Part shown: positions 55,701-64,000 of the stretch, piece by piece
How positions within the stretch are numbered: the first letter of the stretch is position 1
Layout: each line of letters starts with the position of its first letter
Assembly: GCA_001936135.1 (NCBI GenBank)
Contig: CP012814.1
Coordinates: 868,001 to 932,000, forward strand
Length of the DNA stretch: 64,000 bases
Reading direction: 5' to 3'
DNA from: Saccharomycopsis fibuligera x Saccharomycopsis cf. fibuligera
Taxonomy: Eukaryota > Ascomycota > Saccharomycetes > Ascoideales > Saccharomycopsidaceae
Position numbers and translations under genes: made by a program
Notes under the pieces: generated by a model
What the model saw: only the letters and a program-made list of their open reading frames with translations
What the model was told of the DNA's origin: nothing
Databases searched by the model: none

Positions 55701-56236
55701 GATTTCAGTGTATCAGGCTCTGCTTTTACCCAGTAGAGTTCCATTTTCTCGTGGTTTTTAACTTCTTTGCGCAATTGTTGGACCAGAATAAGGTTAATTT
55801 GCACTGCTTCAGAACTCGAGTCTTCCTGAGGGTGAACAGCATCATCCGAACCCAGGATGGACCAAACGCCCGTTTGTGCAAGCAAGCTCGCATGTTGCTT
55901 GATGAACGGAAGGCCAAAGATCATAGGACGATTCGACACAGGAAGGACATAGGCTGAAGTACTTTTTGTTTTTCCTCCAATTTCCACATCCAAAGAACAA
56001 CATTCCGTGAGTAGCTGTTGTTCTTTATTGACTGCGACAGACACACTAGCCTTTTCAGGAGTAAAAACAGGCCAACGGTTGGCTTGTACTACTTCCTTGC
56101 TGACAAAATTGGAACTAGCACCAGTATCGAATAAAGAGTCAATTTGTACATCATTAACCATGACTTGTACATGAGCAGGGTGTAATATCGGAGGGTCATT
56201 AGTTTTGTTGAGAGTAGCGATTCCTCGCGTTAACAT
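52778..56236 (-). CDS. gypsy-1 Pol (protease, RT, RNase H, integrase)
   Basis: A 1152-residue open frame. Landmarks: protease SLFDTGASSNF near residue 37, RT with YLDDILIYG near 380, RNase H (LFTDASNAAIGG), integrase zinc region (HGVTHLSLYK...CDVCQ, 735-770), catalytic core (IDFVTGFPPSG; SDRDVRF; NGQTERT), and an integrase C-terminal GPY module (YLGPYKVVKRVG). The stop codon lies in the first bases of the 3' LTR. It overlaps Gag by 38 bp in the +1 frame. The integrase of Ty3 recognises TFIIIB at tRNA promoters; the position of this copy suggests the same habit. Confidence 0.94.
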   Translation of the reverse strand: MLTRGIATLNKTNDPPILHPAHVQVMVNDVQIDSLFDTGASSNFVSKEVVQANRWPVFTPEKASVSVAVNKEQQLLTECCSLDVEIGGKTKSTSAYVLPVSNRPMIFGLPFIKQHASLLAQTGVWSILGSDDAVHPQEDSSSEAVQINLILVQQLRKEVKNHEKMELYWVKAEPDTLKSQNPIPAPKELDKLKYQALKQMVQAVSDVDGKIEHLPPLRERFDHRIKLTDDQIIARPPYRLAPLQAQEAENQIAELLKLGMLKESDSPWSFPIVMVKKQDNTWRMCVDYRLIHNKTIKNSFPLPHIDDTLAKVGGKRFYSKIDLAQGYHQLRMHPGDEDKVAFSTSSGHYTWRVMPFGLKNAPASFSQFIKLILAPYSHFLVYYLDDILIYGDDAEQHFEDVMCILKALAKNQLTIKTQKCCFFQYQVEFLGHVILNAGIAASPRKINAILDMPEPDTQKKAQRYIGCLYYYRKFFKNLSKILSPLNQLAAGSISYNELCKAAVAQSKELLVNAPLLISAYSVKLLKLFTDASNAAIGGVLQGYDDDDKLVGVVGYFSKSLDVHQRRYSVYDKELFAIVESLWHFRIQIAGRHVVVHTDHVSLRHLLLQKQLHPRIMRWLDTLSEYDVEITHISGLTNKVADWLSRLDLDAVLVDEGIHAKLAQLTLQDDKQDPFLKMKIEKLAANERLTKFDKLFKIQDNKLWYDNPITESNLLRLCVPQSYQKDLLAETHGVTHLSLYKLYLKLAEKYYWPSMFADIKRFVHRCDVCQRTLAGPTTNNLLEPLEIPQSRWLSISIDFVTGFPPSGKTDMVLVVVDRLTKYSHFLPVSKTITGYSTAMILINEVFRLHGIPTEIVSDRDVRFQSVMYQTIMDKLGIKLKMSTANHPETNGQTERTIKTLTGMLRRYCFNQFSSWRKFLPMVEFAYNTSYHHSIKCTPFFADHGYEAPDPFYGRRFSEGHVTPTEENLKAAQAILHRTKEYLVQQQHRSQVIADENRREISFDIGNWVLLHRDAHFGADGPYKKIHPVYLGPYKVVKRVGESAVELDLPSITKQHRVINVRWLKLYREPDVVYPKEPPRNELKAASRADEITAIAGIAKDYLHVFWQDCKPEHATPISFDFFRTKVPTNLRNALTEQINYLKRTGLSSKGEEV
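52783..52796 (-). other. Polypurine tract of gypsy-1
   Basis: Element strand AAGGGGGAGGAAG lies directly before the 3' LTR and also encodes the last Pol residues. Confidence 0.85.
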
Positions 56237-57083
56237 CCAAATTGGAGTGTTCTAAAGTAAGGTGGTCAAGATCCATTTTCTCCTGTCCAGAATGGTTTGA
56301 AAATGGTCTGTTATGTCCCTGGTTGTGAAAAGTTCTGTTGTTAAAGTGCGGTTTGTTAAAACGGTTATTGTTGTAACTTTTTGTGTATCTGTTAGTGTGG
56401 TTGGAAAACCCAGCACTATACGATGGTTTAGAATTGTTAAATTTCTTGTGATTTCTATTGAAATTTGATTGTCCATGCATAACAGGTTGCATAGTGGCAG
56501 CGATACGGGTTGCTGATGTTTGAACCCAATTGAGAGAGACAGGAAGATGTTGTTGGAGAAAGGAGTCTCTCATGATGCTAACATGAATTCTAAGGTTCTC
56601 GTTTAAACCATTGATAAAGAAATCCATTAAAGTGGATTCACCAGTGTCATAGGCTGAAGCCAAATAGTTAAATCTAGTAATATAATCTTCGATAGAACCA
56701 GATTGTCTTAAAGAAGAAAGTTGTTTGTTTAAGGAGGCTGTGTTATATGATTGTCCAAAACGTTCAGAAAAAGCTCTCCAGAATTCGTCGACATCGACCT
56801 CGTTAATGTTTTCCCGAGAAGTTAAGAAGTTGACTGCCCAAGTAGCAGCGACATCACGTAAGCAACCAATAGTAGCTCTAAGTTGTTGATCTGAAGTGTT
56901 ATAGCCTTTGCTAAAACAGTATGTAAACATCAAAGTTTGAAAACGTTGAATAGCGGCTAATGAGGAATTTTTTCCTGTAAAAATTGGAGTCAGAGTCTCT
57001 CCCCTAGCACCAAAGGCGCTACCAATTGTAAGAGATGGGGTTAAAGGGTCTGAATTAAGACGTGAGAAGGTTTCAGGATTCAT
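56199..57083 (-). CDS. gypsy-1 Gag
   Basis: A 294-residue frame starting MNPETFSRLNSD within the 5' LTR and crossing the primer-binding site. The middle part is a Ty3/gypsy capsid-type domain (TWAVNFLTSRE, EFWRAFSERFG, SLRQSGSIEDYITRFNYLA). The C-terminus is rich in Asn, Arg, His and Phe and ends acidic; I see no CCHC knuckle, so RNA binding would rely on the basic tail. The start codon is chosen because it is the first ATG after the LTR promoter and is conserved in the LTRs at 35794 and 52472. Confidence 0.9.
   Translation of the reverse strand: MNPETFSRLNSDPLTPSLTIGSAFGARGETLTPIFTGKNSSLAAIQRFQTLMFTYCFSKGYNTSDQQLRATIGCLRDVAATWAVNFLTSRENINEVDVDEFWRAFSERFGQSYNTASLNKQLSSLRQSGSIEDYITRFNYLASAYDTGESTLMDFFINGLNENLRIHVSIMRDSFLQQHLPVSLNWVQTSATRIAATMQPVMHGQSNFNRNHKKFNNSKPSYSAGFSNHTNRYTKSYNNNRFNKPHFNNRTFHNQGHNRPFSNHSGQEKMDLDHLTLEHSNLDVNARNRYSQQN
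57015..57024 (-). other. Primer-binding site of gypsy-1 (initiator tRNA-Met 3' end)
   Basis: Element strand TGGTAGCGCC, 2 nt after the 5' LTR, is the classical site used by Ty1 and Ty3. Confidence 0.9.
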
Positions 57084-57422
57084 AGTTATTTTCTAGGATC
57101 GACTAGGAAGAGAGATAAGACTCAAGATAAAGTAAAGGAGATAAGTATATTGTAATAAAAGGAAGATGACTTCGCTTACTGTTATCTATACAGAATACAT
57201 AATAATAATAAAGACGAACTTAGCTAATTATATAGTTATTGTTAGGAGCTCGTTACCTAGGAGCTACCGTTACCTAGGAGCTACCGTTACCTAGGAGCTA
57301 CCGTTACCTAGGAGCTACCGTTACCTAGGAGCTACCGTTACCTAGGAGCTACCGTTACCTAGGAGCTACCGTTACCTAGGAGCTATCGTTACCTACGAGC
57401 TATCTGGGACTGATTTGTTACA
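57027..57422 (-). repeat. 5' LTR of gypsy-1, 396 bp, nine 17-bp units
   Basis: Same as 52472-52782 plus five more 17-bp units (85 bp). Confidence 0.95.
57250..57404. repeat. 17-bp minisatellite in gypsy-1 LTR, nine units
   Basis: Unit CGTTACCTAGGAGCTAC repeated nine times, the last two slightly diverged. In element orientation it lies upstream of the ATATAA promoter core. The partner LTR has four units (52694-52763). Confidence 0.9.
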
Positions 57423-57434
57423 ACAGACGAATCA

Positions 57435-57506
57435 TCCGATATAGTGTAACGGCTAGCACGGTTCGCTTTCACCGAGCAAACCCGGGTTCGACTCCCGGTA
57501 TCGGAA
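57435..57506 (+). tRNA. tRNA-Glu (UUC)
   Basis: A 72-nt cloverleaf without intron. Acceptor TCCGATA pairs with TATCGGA, the anticodon stem is GTTCG/CGAGC and the anticodon TTC is at 57468-57470. The T arm is CCGGG-TTCGACT-CCCGG. It is close to the yeast tRNA-Glu(UUC) sequence. gypsy-1 ends 12 bp upstream. Confidence 0.97.
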
Positions 57507-57508
57507 TA

Positions 57509-57514
57509 TTTTTT
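57509..57514 (+). terminator. Pol III terminator of tRNA-Glu
   Basis: A T run two bases after the tRNA 3' end. Confidence 0.85.
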
Positions 57515-58395
57515 GAGTATTTTGCACCATTGCCTAGTTGCAAAGTTTTGGCAGTCTGTCTCCATCTGTTCGAATCAGTAATTATTTTTGCCGTAGTTGT
57601 TAGCCAGAATTTTTTTTTTTGTTCTCTGGTTAGTTCATTCCCAGTTTACTGCGATGCTATGGAAACACTATTTGCAACTCTGGTGTTACTTAATTCACAC
57701 CACGTGAATGTGTCGTCTACTAGCCTCTTATATCTACCAAATTATGGCTATGCAGTTAAACATTAAGTATCTAGTTGTCATGGGAAGAAAAAGCGGTAGT
57801 GCATTAGTCAAATGTTGATGGAAGTGTAGGTGGAAGAACTGCTTTAGTTCAGTAATAAATGTGGACGTACGTATTTTTTTAGAGCTATATAGCTCTAAAA
57901 AAGTACATATGTAAGAAGAGAACATTGTAACGGTGGGGGCACTTTGACTGGCTTACTAAAAATGATCGAATCTATCTCGCAGGGGCATATTTCTCGCGTG
58001 TGCAGCACATTACATTATGAAAGATCATTATTTTTGAAACTCAAATCATTACCTAATAATCCAATAACATTATAAACATCTTATTGAAGAAACCATTTGA
58101 AAGCCCATAGACAGCTTTCACAACCCTTGGTTCACTAGGAACGGTAACTTGTTTTGCGCATGGCCATCTTTTTTTGGTTGCAACAGGAGAGTAACATGAA
58201 CCTCATTGCGCACACGCGGACTGAATACCAAATTTTTTGAATTCCCATCGTAGTTTTGCAGCAAATAGTATACCAAAAACTTATTGCGGAAGCCCCTGTC
58301 AAGCGATGAGCTCTTTAAAGGTTATTTTCTGAAAGTTTTGGCTGTGCTATATATCTACAGTTACGTTTTTGGGCAGCTCTGCTCAACGCAATCAA
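57515..58395. other. Unannotated stretch with a perfect palindrome
   Basis: No gene recognised. A 28-bp perfect palindrome lies at 57875-57902 (T6, AGAGCTAT and its mirror, A6). Confidence 0.5.
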
Positions 58396-59260
58396 TTTTT
58401 ATTTTTTTTCACACACAGTATCGATTTATCATTTCTATATAAACGATAGAAAATATAATTTTAAAAACTTAACTATATAGCATATGCAGTATAGTTCAGT
58501 TATCATTATATAGAGGAAACCAATAAAAGTGAAAGCCCCGTTAGTATTAGTTAGACTTTAATGAATCAGTTAGATTTGAAATAGATATAGGCGAGATTTC
58601 AGTCTAGGATGCATAATATCTATATTGTTTTTTTTTTTCTTGGGCGCCGTGGCTTTGTTGTCGACAGTTAAAGCGAAAACAGTTTAACTTCAATACCGTC
58701 TTCCACTCACTAAGATAACACTGATGTGTTATCTAATTCGTTACCGTGGTGATGTAGTAAATAAGACCAGAGATTGGAATGGCTTTCCAATCAAAGTCCT
58801 AGTCTTTCCGTAGGCGGGAGTATTTCTTTTGAAATATCAAGTAGTTGTCGACCTGGATTAATTCTCGTGTATCACCGGATGGAACGATGAGGCTGTCCCA
58901 GCACAATTCCTTATTTATATGTACCTTTTTCCATAATGCTTGTGCTACTGGATATTTAACCAAAAAGTGCTCCATTTGTTTGTTGATAGCATCTTCATAT
59001 GACTGCTGTTTGTATTTTTTACGTGATAAATCTTCAGAGCACCACTTACATTCCTCAACTTGGAATTTGAACTTCTCGACTCCGAGGTGGAATGTGTGTA
59101 TATTCTCGAAGCAGCCAGGGTGTTTGAACGTTTGTTTGTTTAGCATTTGCCAAAATGCTAGACACTCTTTATTAGTGACTTGTTTGAGACGTGCCAACTG
59201 GTTTGAGAATAGTAGTTTATCTTTCTTCTCGGGCACTTGTGCACTACCGTTCCTGGACTG
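58396..59260 (-). mobile_element. 5'-truncated LINE copy (3' end only)
   Basis: It matches the last 860 bp of the LINE at 45685: tail, 3' UTR and the C-terminal part of ORF2 (58799-59236, including EHFLVKYPVAQALW). Identity ends abruptly near 59260, which is typical of 5' truncation during target-primed reverse transcription. This piece keeps an open frame. No clear target duplication was found. Confidence 0.9.
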
Positions 59261-59908
59261 TTTTTACGCTATTTGCAGAAAGCACTGTTTAGCTCTATCC
59301 CTGAAGAAAACTACACATATAAAAGTAAGTAGGTGTACATTGCTAGTAGGGGCTATTTGCCAGTAATTGGCCCTGCTTCTGTATTTATCTCTTGTCTACA
59401 TGCTTCCAATTTCTCTCTATTCAAGAGACACGGTACACTCTAGAACGCCGGTCAACATAAACTACAGCCGTCTGAAGGCCCCAATACACTATCATCTGTT
59501 AGCGATTTTTTTTTTGTTCTTACGACTAAAAAAAAAAAAAAGCACAACACTGTGAGATAAGCATACCAAAACCTGTTTTGATAATAACTTTGCTATGCGG
59601 GTGCAGACAGCTACAATTTGTATTAGAAAGACTTCATTGTTTGTATGTCTGTCTCTAGTGACAACTGCTGAGCAGTTTTCGGAGATTTGAAGAACTGAAA
59701 AGATACTAAATGCCGCTATAGTAAAGATTATCTGATGAAAATGCATGCTTGTCCATGTACCTAGAAGACGACTGGAAGTTGATTGAAAATTAGAGAAAAC
59801 GAGAATAGTCGTTACTGCAATGTCCCAGAGCTACTCTGAGTGTCCAGTTTTCAGAAAATACTAAGCAACGGATAGTATCTGGAAACATTAACAAGAGAAG
59901 CACAAATT

Positions 59909-59910
<2 letters not shown>

Positions 59911-59945
<35 letters not shown>
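59911..59945. repeat. T35 homopolymer
   Basis: 35 consecutive T. It could be the tail of an unrecognised retroposon on the minus strand or simple slippage. Confidence 0.9.
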
Positions 59946-60449
59946 CTTCTGTTGTCGTTATTGTGGAGCCATTGACACTAAGGCCGAGCCACTGCTGGCG
60001 CTAGCGTACAATCTAGAAAGTGCGTCTTTCAATGTCCTGATTACTTTAACATATGTGGTTTACTCGGATCTTTCCTTAAAAAGTAAGTGTTTCTTTCGAA
60101 CACCAATTGAGACAGCTAACGAATACAGTAACTCAAAGTTAATGTAACGGTTTTTGTGAGTTAGCATCAGTTCGCCTCACTTTCCCTAGAAAACAGTAGT
60201 ATCCAACAAAAGACCTTATCGCCGAATGAATATGGTAGGGTAGCTTCATGCATGATTTTCCTATTTCCTGTTAGGCGCGTAATCATCAAAGTATTGGTGA
60301 TATGTTGTGGTCTGTGCATCAAACAGAATATTATAACATCTGTTATAATAAAGGCTACTTAAATCAAAGGGCAAGCACAGTCTGCCTTAGTTGATCGAGA
60401 CACTATTCAAGCCAGAATAGTAATGAAATACAAAGTTTTATTAAATTAA

Positions 60450-60656
60450 TTACCAGTATTTTGCGTAAGCGACGGAAAGAGAAGTAAAGCTAACTGGCGC
60501 CAGTACAGGGATGAGAGCTTCTCGGTGGAGGACGTCTATACTTATGCGTTTCACCTTTACAGCCTCGCACCACTGCAATCGTTACAAAGGAATATGCTCG
60601 AGCATCCAAAGGAGCCTCACTATGCTGGGAATGCGTACAGTTTTTACGCCTATTAA
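60450..60656 (+). CDS. Unrecognised 68-codon open frame, possible exon or gene remnant
   Basis: It is open from after a TAA at 60447 to TAA at 60654-60656 but lacks an upstream ATG. The translation looks protein-like, with mixed charge and aromatics (VEDVYTYAFHLYS, EHPKEPHYAGNAYSFYAY). A TTACCAG near its left edge could be a splice acceptor. No family is recognised. Confidence 0.22.
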   Translation, partial: LPVFCVSDGKRSKANWRQYRDESFSVEDVYTYAFHLYSLAPLQSLQRNMLEHPKEPHYAGNAYSFYAY

Positions 60657-61418
60657 TTTATAGCGAAAGAATCGAGAGGATTAAAAAAGGAAGAAAGAAA
60701 GGAAAGTAATCAAAACAAAACTTTGGTGGTTTTATGTTTGGACTTCTGGTTTGAAACAAGTGTTAATATTTGCGCGACCTTAGTACATACTGAATAATTT
60801 CTTATGCATGTGTCTGTTGGCCTCTGTACAGCATATGCGGGTGCGTCGATTAGAGCATATTTATACATAATTATACTGAGAATACGTTACCTCAATAGGG
60901 AACAGGCTGCATCCTATAATTAAAACGGAGATGCTTTCTACAAATAGCAATACATGGTAGATCTGTTGCCGGTGCTACGAATTGGGGTATACGGCCTAGG
61001 CATTTCCTAAGCTAATGGAACAAAATATGCATTCTGCAGTACGTACAGCTTGCACGCTGGTGTGGCAATAGATTTAATTGGTTGTCTTTAGCTGTATCTT
61101 AGCACCGGCGATTGTGCTGACTGTTCAGCACTGTTTGAACTAGCAGTGTTAATTGATGTCGACAAATGTAGGTTATTCGTGATAGTGTGTAAAAAGAGAC
61201 AAACAAATATTTTAGGAATGGAACAATTAATTTCAGCAAGAACAACTCTATTTACTGTCACTCTGAGGCCCTCAACATGATGTCAACTTCCGTACAGTCT
61301 ACCTGTTGATACATCGGGCGTGATTTGAGAAATATCTAGTACTGCGTTTGCCACAATATGGAAAATCTTGTATACAGTAACTTTTAGACTAGAAGTTTCG
61401 CGGAGTTGCGGGATAAAG

Positions 61419-61457
61419 AGCCCGTTCTGATTTGCCCTATACGGGCTTTTTTTTTTT
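61419..61457 (+). terminator. Hairpin followed by T run
   Basis: A 7-bp stem (AGCCCGT with ACGGGCT), 15-nt loop, then about ten T. It resembles the end of a Pol III transcript, but no A or B box was identified upstream. Confidence 0.3.
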
Positions 61458-62497
61458 ATTTTTTTTTTTGTTTTTGTTTTTGTTTTCTATTTGAGTCAAT
61501 CCCTCTGCGTCGGGCTAAATGGCCTCGTTTATTTAGCAGACTTTTTTGGCGCATCGTAATGTTTCCGAGTGCAGAGCCAGGAAAAATTTAAGCTCATGAT
61601 TCTCGCTGATTGTCACTGAAGGTTAGCGGTAGCTTTTGCTTTAGTACGTTCACTCCGTAAACGGTTAAGTGAAGAGTGCTGTCGTAAATTTATATGCATT
61701 TAAACAATTTTGACAATGCACATCACCAGCTTTTGGTAGTGTGTTGCAGAATGTATCAAATATACTAAGCAGTTAAAGATGACAGCAGAAGTGTTGCGAA
61801 AGGAACACGTCTTGGTTCTACGTTCACATTATTTTAGATTATGAATATCAAAAAACACTAGGAACAAACCACTAAAAAAAAAAAAAATAACGTCACCTCA
61901 GTGCTCTTGTACTGGTTATGCCCCTTTCCAAGCGAAAATAAACCAAAAACGTTTAGTACTGATAGTGTATCAGCAACCACTTTTAATGTCTTGAGCTAAC
62001 AATCACACGCGTGGCGGGTTCGGCGGCGACACACTCGAATGCGGTACTACAAAACAATAAAATAGTTGGTTTGCCCGACGAGTATTATATATTTAGTGCC
62101 ATGCAAGTTATGTTTGTAACACAATAAGCCACTATAGTAAATAGTGGAGTTCAACAGTCTCAGGGCCTACCTTTCTCAGGACTGTCGAATATCGCAAGTA
62201 GTCGTTAGCGTTGCAGTTTGGCAGATTAGCGTTGGTTCACTGAGTGTTATCTTAGGCTCCCTACGTAAGTTTGATTTGCTTTAGATTGACGAGCTTTGAT
62301 CTTTAAGGTAGTGCATTATTGAGATATGTAATTTCTTTCTTTATTGATTTTTTTTCGGTTTTCCTCACTCTGGTATTGAAATACAATAGCGCCTGTACAA
62401 AGTTTGACAGTATATGAACGTTTACTTCAAACTAAAGCAAGGACGTTGCGTATCTGGTATTAACTTCACAATTGAAAATTACAATAAATAAAAATAA

Positions 62498-62950
62498 ATG
62501 AGAAAGGCCTATTATACCTTCGGTATGTTTTTCCAGGTTCTTGGTACCAGGAACTTTGAAAGTCCAACTCGTTTAAACTTTTTGGATAAATTTTTGTCTG
62601 TTGTATTGTCAGACAGTCTAAGTGATTACATATCTCATTGGCTATCAAGTGAATCCCCTTCTAAGCTGTGTGCTTCCAGCATAGTATCACGGAAAAATAC
62701 CACGTCGCGGCTTTGCTTTTGTGGAGTCTTCTTTTTTGCCATTTATACCCGCCCCCCACGCTCACCTGGAAGTTTACTGCTTCAGGCACTTACTCAACCA
62801 TACAAATATGTGCACACATGTCCTCTTTCATGCTCATTAAGACACAGTAGCCACAGCAGAAAATATGCCAACAATAGCAAAAACACGAGCAACAGCAAGC
62901 ACCCTCTTGCTTCAATCTGTTGTTTGTGCTTTTTGCAATACATGTTGTAG
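62498..62950 (+). CDS. Unrecognised 150-codon open frame
   Basis: The ATG at 62498 opens 150 codons rich in Ser, Leu and Cys with no recognisable domain. The composition resembles chance reading more than a conserved protein. Confidence 0.15.
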   Translation: MRKAYYTFGMFFQVLGTRNFESPTRLNFLDKFLSVVLSDSLSDYISHWLSSESPSKLCASSIVSRKNTTSRLCFCGVFFFAIYTRPPRSPGSLLLQALTQPYKYVHTCPLSCSLRHSSHSRKYANNSKNTSNSKHPLASICCLCFLQYML

Positions 62951-63804
62951 CAGCAGCCGCACTGTTACATAAAAGCGTCACATTTTAGGCACATCTTCCG
63001 CTACTTACAACGTTTATGTTGACTACTACGCTCCCGTATGCATGCAATATTGATCTTTTACTTTGCATATTGCGTTTGGGTTCTTTTTTTCCGACCCGCC
63101 CATGCGGGACCGCCGAATACAGAACGGCAACAGATACGGGAAACAGATACTGGCTGCCACATTGGCGCGCATTAATTAACGCATATTGATGCAGATTCTG
63201 CGACATGTATAGCTATCTAGCCTGAGGGGTGGGTGCAAGTAGAAAAAGCCTCCGACTAGCACTGTTGACTGCATAATTTAAAACCAAACTTGCAGACACC
63301 GTGCAGAAATTACTGCTCCATCTCCCAAGGTTTCTCTTGCAGAGAATGTTCTGCACAAGCACCACTGCAATATACTTAAAAGAGCTCGCAAAAGTCCAAC
63401 AGTACGTATTATCTGCGGATGCAGCAGTACCAGCTGGCCGAAAGAGTTATAGTAGCATGACGACACTTTTGTGAGTTGCTTTGGAACGCTTACATTTTTC
63501 TCAAGGGGTAAAAGAATACGAACAGGTGGTTATTGCGTTATTTTCACATGGCAGTCAGAGTTAATATCCGGTGTGTAGTTTTTTTTTATGCGCGCAGCAA
63601 GTAAGGGTGACTCTTTTTTTTTCTTTTTAATGGGCTCGCCAATCAGGAGTGCTGCTCTCACCACAACTTTCAGCGTTGGCGACTTTAGGACTTAAGGAAC
63701 GAGCCTCAATAAGTAAATTTAGAGCACGTTTGAATGCTTGTATTCATGTTAGCCATTCTTTTTTTTAAAGAGTTAAAGAAAAAAACAGACATTACATGCG
63801 GAAC

Positions 63805-63830
63805 AAAAAAAAAAAAAAAAAAAAAAAAAA
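63805..63830. repeat. A26 homopolymer
   Basis: 26 consecutive A, with no retroposon recognised to its left. Confidence 0.9.
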
Positions 63831-64000
63831 TAAATACATCGAGGAGCCGACTAAAATATAGCCGTTGAAATTTGGTTTCTTTGTCGTGGTGCTCTAGCTT
63901 CGGCTAAAGTCCAGACTAGCATACTTACCAAGGTATTATTCCCAGAGATCTGACTTATACACTATAGCGGTACTACAAGGAAAAACAAAACGTCAATTAC

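Larger units (their letters stand above)
52472..57422 (-). mobile_element. gypsy-1 (Ty3/gypsy LTR retrotransposon), complete, looks whole, ACAGA target duplication
   Basis: A minus-strand element of 4951 bp with 3' LTR 52472-52782 and 5' LTR 57027-57422. It is flanked by ACAGA on both sides (52467-52471 and 57423-57427), a 5-bp duplication as for Ty3. Gag and Pol lie in two overlapping frames, Pol being +1 relative to Gag, the arrangement for which Ty3 uses programmed +1 frameshifting. Domain order protease, RT, RNase H, integrase defines gypsy. The LTRs differ by only a few substitutions plus five 17-bp repeat units, so the element is young. It lies 12 bp upstream of tRNA-Glu. Confidence 0.96.
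59261..64000. other. Long unannotated region
   Basis: About 4.7 kb without a recognisable gene, tRNA or transposon. It holds homopolymer runs (T35 at 59911-59945, A26 at 63805-63830), a hairpin before a T run (61419-61457) and two open frames of doubtful status listed separately. Confidence 0.5.

Noticed and set aside
58380-59285. Target duplication of the truncated LINE (GTTTTT on both sides)
   Set aside because: The shared bases are a short T-rich string that recurs by chance; the flanks do not align further.
59911-60010. tRNA-derived SINE to the right of the T35 run (GCCAGCAGTGGCTCGG on the minus strand)
   Set aside because: It resembles an A box only loosely, there is no B box and no second copy in the window.
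62498-62950. 150-codon frame as a confident gene
   Set aside because: Unusual composition, no domain, and an overlapping antisense frame of similar quality; kept only as a low-confidence entry.
63091-63112. GACCCGCCCATGCGGGAC as a tRNA or regulatory hairpin
   Set aside because: A short imperfect hairpin without cloverleaf context or Pol III boxes.
1-64000. CRISPR arrays or prokaryotic operon signals
   Set aside because: The repeats are LTR minisatellites without spacers and the window is eukaryotic by its tRNA and retrotransposon content.

Overview
The window looks like a gene-poor, retrotransposon-packed stretch of a budding yeast (Saccharomycotina) genome. The evidence is compact Pol III tRNA genes of yeast type (tRNA-Pro UGG and tRNA-Lys CUU with introns at the usual site after nucleotide 37, tRNA-Glu UUC), single-ORF Ty1/copia elements, a Ty3/gypsy element placed just upstream of a tRNA gene, and an L1-like LINE. 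No recognisable host protein-coding gene was found in 64 kb, so a subtelomeric or pericentromeric location is plausible but not shown.

Layout. 1-27075: a cluster of near-identical copies of one Ty1/copia family (copia-A) in both orientations. It holds one copy cut by the window edge, one complete copy, one complete but broken copy, one internally deleted copy, one copy with an open reading frame but shortened LTRs, three internal fragments and many LTRs. 27076-33185: a second Ty1/copia family (copia-C, minus strand) carrying a solo copia-A LTR with an ATATA target duplication. 33186-34349: an old copia-A LTR relic and the integrase end of an old gypsy-type element. 34350-36087: LTR-like sequence, a 54-bp tandem repeat and a gypsy LTR. 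36100-36206: tRNA-Pro. 36207-39475: mostly unannotated. 39476-39558: tRNA-Lys. 39562-45681: an LTR relic, a LINE 5' fragment and a third Ty1/copia element (copia-B). 45685-52390: a nearly full-length LINE (minus strand). 52403-57422: an old gypsy LTR piece and a whole-looking Ty3/gypsy element. 57435-57506: tRNA-Glu. 58396-59260: a 5'-truncated LINE. 59261-64000: largely featureless.

How the parts relate. tRNA genes appear to act as landing sites: gypsy LTRs end exactly 12 bp before two different tRNA genes, and LINE 5' ends lie in LTR relics just upstream of tRNA genes. The copia elements are nested in one another, and most junctions have an exact LTR end on one side and no matching target duplication, which points to later recombination between LTRs. 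The most striking regulatory feature is in the copia-A LTR. It holds four clusters of heat-shock-element half sites and a roughly 170-bp array in which TTC recurs every 10 bp, all upstream of a TATA box. Copia-A and copia-C also both seem to prime reverse transcription from the anticodon region of a tRNA (initiator Met and Tyr respectively), with the inferred primer ending at nucleotide 40 in both cases.
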